Part shown: positions 56,373-64,000 of the stretch, piece by piece | Position numbering within the stretch: position 1 is the first letter of the stretch | How the letters are laid out: each line of letters begins with the position of its first letter | DNA from: Spongiibacter nanhainus | Lineage (GTDB): Bacteria > Pseudomonadota > Gammaproteobacteria > Pseudomonadales > Spongiibacteraceae | Assembly: GCF_016132545.1 (NCBI RefSeq) | Contig: NZ_CP066167.1 | Coordinates: forward strand, 4,014,571 to 4,078,570 | Direction of reading: 5' to 3' | DNA: 64,000 nucleotides | Notes under the pieces: generated by a model | Database searches by the model: none | What the model saw: the letters and a program-made list of their open reading frames with translations, nothing else | What the model was told of the DNA's origin: nothing | Made by a program: the position numbers and the translations under genes

Positions 56373-57274
56373 AGCCCGCTCCTGGACAAGCTGTCCTGTA
56401 TGCGTTTTTTGAGTAATTCAGCGTTGAGATGCGACAGTCCCAGGGACCGGGCCACGCTGCCATTAATGGCGACGTCGAACTCCCGAGGATAATCAGCGGG
56501 AGGCATTGCGCCTGTCTCTTTTGCCGTTTTTAAAATTGTGTTGAGTTGCAGTGCATAGTGAACCGGCTGTGATACCACAGACGCTAGTGCACCGGCGGTG
56601 ACAAATCCTTCATTGGGGCCAATAACCATGGTGCGATGGCGGTAGCTGCTCAGCAGAATTGAGCGAATGGTATCGGCGTTGTAAATCTCGATTTCCGGGG
56701 TGGCCAGGAGTACGTCGACTTGCTGGATCAGTCGATTGATCACTTCGGTGGGGCGATCGGCGGACGCCGCTTCAACCTTGGGGCTCAGATGAGGGTAGTG
56801 GGTAATCGCAGTGGCAAGATTTTCCAGGAAATACGGATTCAAGTATGGTACGGCAATTCTGGCTGGCCGCTGATCCAAAATGGCGGAGGTCAGAGCGAGC
56901 TGACGACGGAGTGGTTGATTGCTGTAGACTGCTGAAACGCCCGGCGCTTTGTGGTCCAGAAAAGCGGTTTCGCTAACATAAAGAGCGACTTTCTGCGGGT
57001 AGTCCTCACCGGCAATGACCTCCAGCAAACTGTCTGACACGGTAACCAGGATATCCCCCTGCTCTGCCTGTGGTGGGGGTGCCTGAATAAACTGCCGCAC
57101 GTCGTAGTCGCGATTGTGAGTTTGAACCTGAGTGGCAAATTCGCGAAGTGGCGCGTTGTCGACTGGGAGTATCAAATCGATGACCGGGCGGCCGTCGTCT
57201 GCCAGACAAAAGAGGGGCGCCAGCAGCATTGCGCTGCCGGTAATTAAGCCTCTTACCCAGCGTGACAGATTCAT
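56369..57274 (-). CDS. Periplasmic ABC-type substrate-binding-like protein without transporter
   Basis: 301 residues with a signal peptide (LITGSAMLLAPLFCLADDG). The two-lobe pattern of PF04392/COG2984-type solute-binding proteins is visible: VIDLILPVDNAPLREF, GDILVTVSDSLLEVIAG, SAVYSNQPLRRQLALTSAILDQRPARIAVPYL, INRLIQQVDVLLATPEIEIYNADTIRSILLSSYRHRTMVIGPNEGFVTAGALASV. No ABC permease or ATPase is nearby, so it more likely serves as a sensor partner of the kinase it overlaps than in uptake. The identification of the family is by pattern, not by search. Confidence 0.75.
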   Translation of the reverse strand: MNLSRWVRGLITGSAMLLAPLFCLADDGRPVIDLILPVDNAPLREFATQVQTHNRDYDVRQFIQAPPPQAEQGDILVTVSDSLLEVIAGEDYPQKVALYVSETAFLDHKAPGVSAVYSNQPLRRQLALTSAILDQRPARIAVPYLNPYFLENLATAITHYPHLSPKVEAASADRPTEVINRLIQQVDVLLATPEIEIYNADTIRSILLSSYRHRTMVIGPNEGFVTAGALASVVSQPVHYALQLNTILKTAKETGAMPPADYPREFDVAINGSVARSLGLSHLNAELLKKRIQDSLSRSGL

Positions 57275-57294
57275 CCCTGACCTATTGTTTGATC

Positions 57295-59253
57295 CTACAG
57301 CCGAAAACTAATGACTAGAAGATGGTGAATATCCTCATCGTAAATGTTGTCAGCCAGAAGCTCGCTGTTGTCATCGTGACGGAATCGGGCGATATACGAA
57401 AACTCTAACTGTTGGTCTGCTATTGGCAGCCGGTAGTTCACTTTTATATCGCTGCGGAAAAATTCGTTGTCTTGAATCCTACGCCCTTCTGTAGCCATGG
57501 TGTAGTAGTGGGCCATGGATAATTGCGTTCTGGGGTTTAAGTGGTAAGCCACCAACAGACTCGCCGCATTTTGAGGTGTAAAGGTGCGCTCGTTGTTGCG
57601 GTTGGTTTTGGATTCTATATACGAGTAAGCGAAATGCACCAGCCAATCTGGGTTGGGCCGATAGTCAATTTCAGTTTCCGCGCCTCGCTGGTTGAGATAG
57701 TTGTCGTTATCCGGCGAGAAGCCATCGCAGGAGAGAGAATCGGATATGAGATCGTCCAAGCTGTCGTAAAAGACTTTCACATCCCACTGTAGGCCAAGCT
57801 TGGGGAAGTTACCAAAGTAGCCCAATTCCCGAGAGCGAATCCGCTCGGGGTCGAGATTTGGGTCACCACTGGCACAGTCTAGCGTCAGTTTCTCGCCCCG
57901 CAGGGCTTCCGGTTCCTTTACTTTTCCCGTGTAAACCCAATTTGCCGAAGTTTCCAATAGATCCGGTGTGCGGATGGCTTCAGAATAGACTGCGCGAAAG
58001 CTTTGGCCTGGCTGAACATGGTAGTGCAGCGAATAGCGTGGAGTAAGGTCACCGCCGACATTCTCGTCGTGTTCAAGTGAGCCACCTATATTGGCGGTGA
58101 TATGGTCTGATAATTTAACTTCTACGTTGGTAAAGGCTTGATAGCTACTGTTTTGCACCGCGCCGCCGTAGAAGGTCGCGGATTTGGCTCGATCTTCTTT
58201 GATGTGGATACCGGCCACAGTCTTGACTGTGTCACTCCATACCATGGTGTCTTGAAACTCCGCATCCCGACGGCTGTTTTCCACATTGAGGTCGGTGGTA
58301 GCGACAATAAGGTCGCCTGTGGACGCTGGTAAACCGAGAAATTCCGGTGGGTAGGCCACATCCCAGCGTTGATCATGATCCTGGGATGAGTAGTCAAAGC
58401 GCAGGTGTTGGCTGTGACGGGGCGAGAGCTCCCAGGCTAGTTTGGCACTAAAAAAGTGATCCTCTACCTCGCTATTGGGCCGAGTGATATCAAAATCGTT
58501 GGCGTCATCACTGGTTACCCCGTCTTTGTAGCCGCCGCTCAGCATAAGGTTGAATTGCCGCCACTGACGGTCAAATCGAAAATTAATCAGATCGGAATTA
58601 TCGCTATCGTGGCGAGTGACACTGCTGTCCCGCTTGTGATCAAAACCGTCGTCCCGGCGACTCAAAGCGCTAATTCGGAGATTGCCACCAGCTAATTCAG
58701 TGCTACCCGCCAATCGGTAGTCCTCAATGTGGAGGCTCCCGCGTTTGGCCGTCAACATAAGCTTTTCGGTGTCTGCCGGGTGGCGGGTAATAATATTTAT
58801 GACGCCAAGAAAGGCATTGGCACCGTAGCTTGCGGTGGAAGGACCGCGAACCACTTCAATACGCTCGATATCCTCAATGGTGATAGGGATATCATTCCAG
58901 TCGACGGTGGCTAGACCCGCTTGGTATACCGATCGGCCATCGATCAACACCTGCATGCGGCGGGATTCACGGTAGTTGGTGCCGTGGTAGCTGACGACGT
59001 GATTCCAACCATCTCTGGCACCGGTGAAGGTGCCGGGGATCAAGCGAAACAATTCGGGTATTTTGCGAATCCCCGACGCTGAGATCATCGCCCGGTCAAT
59101 AACACTGACACTGGCAGGGACGTCGTTGCGACTCTGTTCCAGCCGCGCCGGGGTAAGCACCATGGGCAGTGACTCACTGTCCCAGAACTCGGCCTGACTG
59201 GGAGCAGACAGGCTAATGGCAATGGCAATTGTCGATAGGTAGCGGTAGGACAT
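57295..59253 (-). CDS. TonB-dependent receptor, small (652 residues)
   Basis: Signal peptide MSYRYLSTIAIAISLSAPSQA. The plug domain follows (LEQSRNDVPASVSVIDRAMISASGIRKIPELFRLIPGTFTG ... RRMQVLIDGRSVYQAGLATVDWNDIPITIEDIERIEVVRGPSTASYGANAFLGVINIITRHP), then the barrel, ending in the classic aromatic-tailed strand HHLLVISFRL. The plug resembles vitamin B12/colicin-type and the DUF-associated receptors found with periplasmic binding sensor proteins. The gene has a GGGAAG ribosome site and starts 71 bp after mnmE; the binding-protein gene follows 20 bp later. Ligand unknown. Confidence 0.92.
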   Translation of the reverse strand: MSYRYLSTIAIAISLSAPSQAEFWDSESLPMVLTPARLEQSRNDVPASVSVIDRAMISASGIRKIPELFRLIPGTFTGARDGWNHVVSYHGTNYRESRRMQVLIDGRSVYQAGLATVDWNDIPITIEDIERIEVVRGPSTASYGANAFLGVINIITRHPADTEKLMLTAKRGSLHIEDYRLAGSTELAGGNLRISALSRRDDGFDHKRDSSVTRHDSDNSDLINFRFDRQWRQFNLMLSGGYKDGVTSDDANDFDITRPNSEVEDHFFSAKLAWELSPRHSQHLRFDYSSQDHDQRWDVAYPPEFLGLPASTGDLIVATTDLNVENSRRDAEFQDTMVWSDTVKTVAGIHIKEDRAKSATFYGGAVQNSSYQAFTNVEVKLSDHITANIGGSLEHDENVGGDLTPRYSLHYHVQPGQSFRAVYSEAIRTPDLLETSANWVYTGKVKEPEALRGEKLTLDCASGDPNLDPERIRSRELGYFGNFPKLGLQWDVKVFYDSLDDLISDSLSCDGFSPDNDNYLNQRGAETEIDYRPNPDWLVHFAYSYIESKTNRNNERTFTPQNAASLLVAYHLNPRTQLSMAHYYTMATEGRRIQDNEFFRSDIKVNYRLPIADQQLEFSYIARFRHDDNSELLADNIYDEDIHHLLVISFRL

Positions 59254-59323
59254 GGAGCTTCCCAGCCTAAAGGGTTAAAGACAGTCTAGCGATGGTATTC
59301 GCTTCCGGCAAAGGTCTGCAGTG

Positions 59324-60691
59324 TTATTTACCGATACAAAAACTAGAGAAAATACGTCCCAGCAGGTCATCTGAGCTGAATTCACCGGTGATTTCAGACA
59401 GAGCCTGTTGGGCCAGGCGCAGCTCTTCAGCCAGCAGTTCGCCGGCCTGGTAAGCCTGTAACTGGTCCCGCCCCTGATGGAGGTGCGTTTGTGCCAGTTC
59501 CAGGGCATCCAGATGGCGCCGGCGCGCGGTAAAGCTACCGTCGCTGTCCTGAAAGCCAACGCAGTCTTTCAAATGTTGGCGGAGTAAGTCGATGCCAATG
59601 CCTTGTTTGGCGGACAGCGCTATTTCCGTAATTGCGCCGGAAGACATCCCCGGTTGCTTGCCGCTGAGGTCACATTTATTGTGGATAACCGTGAGATTGT
59701 TCATGTTGGCGAGTTTTTCCAGGCTTTTTGGCAGAGCTTCAGCTAGCTCCCCCTTCCAGCTTTCCTGGCTGTCGACTACCAGTAGTACCCGATCCGCCTT
59801 ATCAATTTCCGTCCACGCCCGCCGTATACCCTCGCTTTCTACCGGATCGTCGCTGTCCCGTAAGCCGGCTGTATCGACAATATGCAGAGGCATACCGTCG
59901 ATAAGGATATTTTCCCGCAGCACATCCCGGGTGGTTCCGGCAATATCGGTGACAATGGCAGACTCCCGGCCTGCCAGTGCGTTGAGGAGGCTGGATTTAC
60001 CGGCATTGGGTTTACCGGCAATCACCACCGTCATGCCCTCGCGCAGTAAGCTGCCCTGCCGGGCCGATTTAAAGACCTGGTCGACCTGGGTGATGAGATT
60101 TTCAAGATCGGTGGCCACTTTTCCATCGCCGATAAAGTCGATTTCTTCCTCGGGAAAATCGATGGCTGATTCAACGTACATCCGCAGCACTGTGGTGCTT
60201 TCTACCAGATTGTGAATGCGCTGGCTGAACTCGCCGTCCAGGGAACGCAGTGCTTGGCGTGCGGCTTGTTGGGAAGCGCTGTCGATTAAATCGGCGATGG
60301 CCTCAGCTTGGGCCAGATCGATCTTATTATTGAGAAAGGCCTGCTCCGAGAATTCACCGGGTCGAGCCATCCGGGCACCGGCTCTGACGGTAGCCTGTAA
60401 CAGCCAGTCCATAATGACGGGACCGCCGTGGCCTTGCAGTTCCAACACATCCTCGCCAGTAAAGGAGTGAGGACCGGGAAAATACAGGGCGATACCCCGG
60501 TCGATTACCTGGCGCTGCTGGTCAATAGTGTCGGAGAAGGCGCAGAAGTGGGCGCGACGGGGTTCAGGATTTATTCCCAGAATAGTGTGGGCGATGTCAC
60601 CGACCCCGGGTCCGGAAACCCGCACAATGCCGACGCCGCCTTTTCCTGGCGGCGTGGCTATCGCAGCGATAGTGTCGGTGGCACGACTCAT
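59324..60691 (-). CDS. mnmE: tRNA modification GTPase MnmE (TrmE)
   Basis: 455 residues; partner of MnmG. The N-terminal formyl-THF-binding domain ([24 protein letters not shown] ... [21 protein letters not shown]), G domain with [46 protein letters not shown] and HNKCDL, and the C-terminal FCIGK. ATG 60691 ([11 protein letters not shown]) is chosen; the open frame to 60727 overlaps the end of yidC. It lies 7 bp after yidC. Confidence 0.98.
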   Translation of the reverse strand: MSRATDTIAAIATPPGKGGVGIVRVSGPGVGDIAHTILGINPEPRRAHFCAFSDTIDQQRQVIDRGIALYFPGPHSFTGEDVLELQGHGGPVIMDWLLQATVRAGARMARPGEFSEQAFLNNKIDLAQAEAIADLIDSASQQAARQALRSLDGEFSQRIHNLVESTTVLRMYVESAIDFPEEEIDFIGDGKVATDLENLITQVDQVFKSARQGSLLREGMTVVIAGKPNAGKSSLLNALAGRESAIVTDIAGTTRDVLRENILIDGMPLHIVDTAGLRDSDDPVESEGIRRAWTEIDKADRVLLVVDSQESWKGELAEALPKSLEKLANMNNLTVIHNKCDLSGKQPGMSSGAITEIALSAKQGIGIDLLRQHLKDCVGFQDSDGSFTARRRHLDALELAQTHLHQGRDQLQAYQAGELLAEELRLAQQALSEITGEFSSDDLLGRIFSSFCIGK

Positions 60692-60698
60692 GGCGAGA

Positions 60699-62405
60699 TC
60701 AGGCCTTGCCTTGTTCCGCCTTCTCAATGCCTTTAGTAATAATGTACTGCTGAACGATAGACAACGAGTTGTTTACTACCCAGTACAGTACCAGACCTGC
60801 CGGGAAGAACAGGAAGAAGAAGGTAAAGATGATCGGCAGCCATTGCATTACTTTGGCCTGCATTGGATCGGGTGGCGGCGGATTCAGTTTTTGCTGAATA
60901 AACATCGACACGCCCATTATGACGGGCAAGACAAAGTAGGGATCCATTGCCGAGAGGTCTTCAATCCACAGCATAAAGGGCGCGTGGCGGAGCTCGACGC
61001 TTTCCATCAATACCCAGTAAAGAGCGATAAACACGGGCATTTGCACCAGCATGGGCAGACAACCACCCAGGGGATTGATCTTCTCTTTTTTGTACAACTC
61101 CATCATTGCCTGAGACTGCTTTTGCTTGTCGTCGGCGTAGCGTTCGCGCACTTCCATAAGCTTGGGTTGTACTTTGCGCATATTGGCCATGGACTTAAAG
61201 GCTTTGGCATTGAGCTGAAAGAAGGCTGCCTTGACCAGTACGGTAACGCCGACAATAGACCAACCCCAGTTACCCAGCAGATTGTGGATTTGGGTGAGCA
61301 ACCAGAACAAGGGCTGGGCAATCCACCACAGCCAGCCGTAATCTACGGTCAGATCCAGACCAGGGGCGATTTCCTCCAGCCGGTATTGGTCTTTGGGGCC
61401 CAAATACAGGCTGGCGCCAAATTCACCCTGGCTGCCGGCAGCAACGGTTACTGAAGGACTGGTAACCCGAGCAATATTGTTACCGCCATTGGTCACTACT
61501 GTACTGAGTTGGTTTTGCGCCTCCTGATTGGGCACCCAGGCACTGACGAAGTAGTGTTGGACAACCCCGATCCAACCGCCGTCGACACTTTGCTTCAGGG
61601 GTTTGTCGCGCATTTTGTCAAAACTGATCTTGTTGTAGAGATCGTCATTGTTGGCATACGCGACGCCCAGATAAGGTTTCATGGCGAACATTCCGCCATC
61701 GTCGTTGGTACCTGGGTCGTCGCTGTTGTCCCGTTTAAGCTGACCGAAGAAGGCAGCGTTAAAGGGTGCGTTGCTGCGGTTGTCGATCAGATATTTAACG
61801 TCTACCAGGTAGTGTCCGCGCTTAAACTGGAAGCGCTTGGTGATGGTGATGTCATCGCTATACGCATAGTGCAGATCGACATTGAGAACGTCTTGCTGAC
61901 CCAGGGTGTATTCGCTGCTGCTGGCTCTATAGCGTGGCCGACCCTGGGCAGTATCTGTGGCGTTTTGGCCAATCAAGCCGCTCTGGGCCACAAACTGGCG
62001 CTGGGGGTTGTTTTCAAGAAGCACAAAGTTACTGTCGGAGTTGAGCTCTTTGCTGTACTCGTCCAGTGAAGCAAAAACGATATCGCCACCGTGGGTGTCG
62101 ATCTTTACCGACAGCACGTCAGTATCCACGGTCACTATGCTGTGGGTGTCGCCCTCTTCCAAGTCTGTAACGGCGTCTGCAACAGCTTGCTGATCACTGC
62201 TGCTGTCGAGACTCGGCACATCGCCGCTATTGGGGAGGGTCTGTTGTTCAGGCGTCGCTGCCGAGCCGGCAGCACTGTCGTCCACTTGCACAGTTTTGGC
62301 TGTGGCCAGAGGGCCCTGGGGATCAAAATTGCGCCACTCTACCAGCAACATAAACGACAGCGCGGCAATGGCGGCGATAAGGAGATAACGCTGGATATCA
62401 ATCAT
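60699..62405 (-). CDS. yidC: Membrane protein insertase YidC
   Basis: 568 residues. First helix ([21 protein letters not shown]), periplasmic beta-sandwich (about 60-350) with a Ser/Ala/Asp-rich linker, then five core helices with [74 protein letters not shown] and the conserved Arg in that first core helix surrounding (family Arg366-type position is less obvious by eye). Ends with [21 protein letters not shown] overlaps the yidD stop by 8 bp. Confidence 0.98.
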   Translation of the reverse strand: MIDIQRYLLIAAIAALSFMLLVEWRNFDPQGPLATAKTVQVDDSAAGSAATPEQQTLPNSGDVPSLDSSSDQQAVADAVTDLEEGDTHSIVTVDTDVLSVKIDTHGGDIVFASLDEYSKELNSDSNFVLLENNPQRQFVAQSGLIGQNATDTAQGRPRYRASSSEYTLGQQDVLNVDLHYAYSDDITITKRFQFKRGHYLVDVKYLIDNRSNAPFNAAFFGQLKRDNSDDPGTNDDGGMFAMKPYLGVAYANNDDLYNKISFDKMRDKPLKQSVDGGWIGVVQHYFVSAWVPNQEAQNQLSTVVTNGGNNIARVTSPSVTVAAGSQGEFGASLYLGPKDQYRLEEIAPGLDLTVDYGWLWWIAQPLFWLLTQIHNLLGNWGWSIVGVTVLVKAAFFQLNAKAFKSMANMRKVQPKLMEVRERYADDKQKQSQAMMELYKKEKINPLGGCLPMLVQMPVFIALYWVLMESVELRHAPFMLWIEDLSAMDPYFVLPVIMGVSMFIQQKLNPPPPDPMQAKVMQWLPIIFTFFFLFFPAGLVLYWVVNNSLSIVQQYIITKGIEKAEQGKA

Positions 62406-62655
62406 GGCTTACTGGCCTGGTGGAAGTGGTGTGGTGGTCACAGCAGGGCGGCACTGGATCGTAGCCGCCGGGATGAAAAGGATGGCAGCGCAGAATGCGT
62501 TTGGCGCTCAGCAGTGTACCGCGAGCAGCGCCGTGCTGCTGAATGGCGTCGACAGCATAGTTAGAACAACTGGGATAAAACCGGCATCGCGGGCCAATCA
62601 AAGGGCTGATAAAGAGCCGGTACACGTTGATGCAAGCGATAAGTAACCGCCGCAT
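62398..62655 (-). CDS. yidD: Membrane protein insertion efficiency factor YidD
   Basis: 85 residues. [69 protein letters not shown] is the complete family signature (RCRFxPSCSxYA; CHPFxPGGxDPVP). ATG 62655 is used; the frame extends further inside rnpA. Confidence 0.97.
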   Translation of the reverse strand: MRRLLIACINVYRLFISPLIGPRCRFYPSCSNYAVDAIQQHGAARGTLLSAKRILRCHPFHPGGYDPVPPCCDHHTTSTRPVSHD

Positions 62656-62660
62656 GATGG

Positions 62661-63038
62661 TTATTCTCCCCGCCGGCGGAGTTGTTTCTCCGCGCGTTTT
62701 TCCAGCTGCCGCCATAGTGATAGGCACATGTCGTGGAGGCGCTGGTTGTCCAGTTTGTCGACACCGCGCCGGGCGAGAACAATAACATCAATTCCGACTA
62801 AATGATGTTGTTGCTGTCGAAATGTTTCCCGCACGACGCGTTTAACACGGTTCCGCTCTACCGCCAGACGCACATTGCGTTTGGCGATAACCAACCCCAA
62901 ACGGGGATGAGGCAAAGAGTTATGTCTGGCTAAAAACAGCAGTTCCGCATTGGATACCTTCAAGCGGGATTGATCAAATACCGCTTGGTAGTCGCTGGCG
63001 TTGAGCAGTCGAAGAGATTTTCCGAATCGATGATTCAC
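62661..63038 (-). CDS. rnpA: Ribonuclease P protein component
   Basis: 125 residues, basic. Conserved RNA-binding block [28 protein letters not shown], with [18 protein letters not shown] at the start. GTG 63038 is the start. It lies 5 bp before yidD and 31 bp after rpmH. Confidence 0.97.
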   Translation of the reverse strand: MNHRFGKSLRLLNASDYQAVFDQSRLKVSNAELLFLARHNSLPHPRLGLVIAKRNVRLAVERNRVKRVVRETFRQQQHHLVGIDVIVLARRGVDKLDNQRLHDMCLSLWRQLEKRAEKQLRRRGE

Positions 63039-63069
63039 AGCCTCGCCAGCGTAAGCCCCAGGCTACCTG

Positions 63070-63204
63070 TTACGCAGACAGGCGAGCGCGGCCCTTGGCG
63101 CGGCGGCGATTAATGACTTTGCGGCCGTTTTTAGTTGCCATGCGTGCGCGGAAACCGTGGGTGCGGGCACGCTTCAAGTTACTGGGCTGAAAAGTGCGTT
63201 TCAT
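63070..63204 (-). CDS. rpmH: 50S ribosomal protein L34
   Basis: 44 residues: [18 protein letters not shown] then [26 protein letters not shown]. Full-length, typical of the gammaproteobacterial L34 and the usual neighbour of dnaA. Confidence 0.99.
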   Translation of the reverse strand: MKRTFQPSNLKRARTHGFRARMATKNGRKVINRRRAKGRARLSA

Positions 63205-63373
63205 GATGTTGCATCCATTGAATATTAAAAATTAAACCGGGAAGCAGGTCGACCAAGCGACGCCCATTCCCACCGTGCGATTACTCCGACGCGCCGACTA
63301 TCGATATCGCGTGTCGCCACCACCTCAAACCCCGTGGTGGCACGGCATCTGCGGCATAAAAATTGGATCGCGA

Positions 63374-63402
63374 ATTTTAGAGGACAGCCGCTCCAATAGC
63401 AA
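63374..63402 (-). promoter_or_regulatory. Sigma-70 promoter of rpmH-rnpA operon
   Basis: -35 TTGCTA (63402-63397), 17-bp spacer, -10 TAAAAT (63379-63374) on the minus strand. About 165 bp of leader precedes rpmH. The leader (63205-63373) has no gene; CCACCACC/GGTGGTGG-type inverted segments around 63316-63340 may fold. Confidence 0.65.
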
Positions 63403-63578
63403 TGCCTGATAACAGAGAATCACCATGCTGTGCTGTTGCTAAGTTGGCCCTATATAAAAGGAAGCAAGACTTTGCGATCTTGGGCTCCTTAGTTCCTTAA
63501 TTGGCAGGTGCGATAGAAGTTTACGTTGGCTGGGACCGAGCCTTAAGGGAGTGCCAATGGTCACAGGCTGATAACAAC

Positions 63579-63800
63579 TTATACACAGTTTTTGTTCAAA
63601 CTTATCCACAGGTCGATAAAGAACAGGCTACGGCGCCATTGAGATGTTCAGTGGATTTGTATATTATTGATGCCCTTACGGTTTTTCCAATATTATAAAA
63701 AAGTTACTGTGAGTTTGTTGTGGATAAGTAAGCGTTATATAGGTGTTGTGAGGCACCAAAAAGGCGAGCTTATGGGGTGTTTGTCAACACTTTAACCACA
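63579..63800. promoter_or_regulatory. Putative oriC between rpmH and dnaA
   Basis: DnaA boxes: TTATACACA 63579-63587 (+), TTATCCACA 63602-63610 (+), TTATCCACA 63719-63727 (-), and near-match TTAACCACA 63792-63800 (+), around an AT-rich block (63657-63712). This is the canonical position of oriC in pseudomonads. The rest of 63403-64000 has no gene; an -10-like TATACT lies at 63908-63913. Confidence 0.8.
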
Positions 63801-63986
63801 GAAAAAACAACAAAGATTCACTGGCACAATCGCTGTTAGTAGAGAGTAAGTCATTCGGGGGTGGCTGGGCTTTTTTAGCTGCTCGGGAGCTGGGTTTGGG
63901 CTTTAGCTATACTGGGCGCGAAACAACACGTTGCGGATTATGTTGGCTAACAGTGACAATCTTGCGTTTGCCAGTGACTGGGTATT

Positions 63987-63993
63987 GAGGGAG
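63987..63993 (+). promoter_or_regulatory. Ribosome-binding site of the next gene (dnaA expected)
   Basis: GAGGGAG, seven bases before the window end. By spacing the start codon should be at or just after base 64001. Gene order predicts dnaA; the gene itself is not visible. Confidence 0.5.
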
Positions 63994-64000
63994 TGTTCAA

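Overview
The window is a contiguous 64 kb piece of a gammaproteobacterial chromosome next to the replication origin. Its right end has the conserved block rpmH-rnpA-yidD-yidC-mnmE ... mnmG-rsmG-parA-parB-atpIBEFHAGDC-glmU-glmS, all read leftwards, with dnaA expected just past base 64000. Gene order, FabG/thiolase/TonB-receptor content and moderate-to-high GC suggest a marine or aquatic member of the Pseudomonadales/Cellvibrionales group. That placement is inference; no rRNA is present.

Layout. 1-5.8 kb: truncated outer-membrane barrel gene, trhP (tRNA hydroxylation), a small membrane protein, and ubiC-ubiA-acyltransferase divergent from rubredoxin. 5.8-17.1 kb: mixed metabolic and stress genes (methyltransferase, dicarboxylate/glutamate symporter, two GFA-fold proteins, an SDR, an RND efflux pair with a SoxR-type promoter, tpm, xthA). 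17.2-31.4 kb: a TonB receptor, then a sulfide/persulfide oxidation island: FisR-like sigma-54 activator, cyanide-insensitive bd-type quinol oxidase (cydAB/cioAB), a CsoR-family repressor, persulfide dioxygenase, a DUF442-SQR fusion, a SulP sulfate carrier, small DUF2970 protein and a DASS transporter. 31.4-36.8 kb: DUF2059, lemA plus two TPM-domain genes, an ATP-grasp protein, cfa, DUF1330. 36.9-42.2 kb: thiolase, glmS, glmU, SDR. 42.2-54.0 kb: ATP synthase operon and parAB/rsmG/mnmG. 54.0-59.3 kb: DnaA-box cluster and a three-gene sensory operon (TonB receptor, periplasmic binding protein, hybrid histidine kinase) inserted between mnmE and mnmG. 59.3-64 kb: mnmE-yidC-yidD-rnpA-rpmH and the rpmH-dnaA intergenic origin.

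How the genes fit together. In the sulfur island, SQR would oxidise sulfide to persulfide and feed quinol to the bd-type oxidase. PDO would convert persulfide to sulfite, and SulP/DASS carriers may move oxyanions. The clearest regulatory signal in the window supports this: both cydA and pdo have near-perfect sigma-54 -24/-12 promoters. Each is preceded by about 105-135 bp by a pair of inverted-repeat sites of the form TGYCA-N4-TGRCA, with 22 bp between site centres. This suggests that FisR controls the terminal oxidase together with the sulfide enzymes. Two further regulatory finds are a 19-bp-spacer SoxR-type promoter in front of the RND pump and two separate DnaA-box clusters 9 kb apart, one upstream of mnmG and one between rpmH and dnaA.
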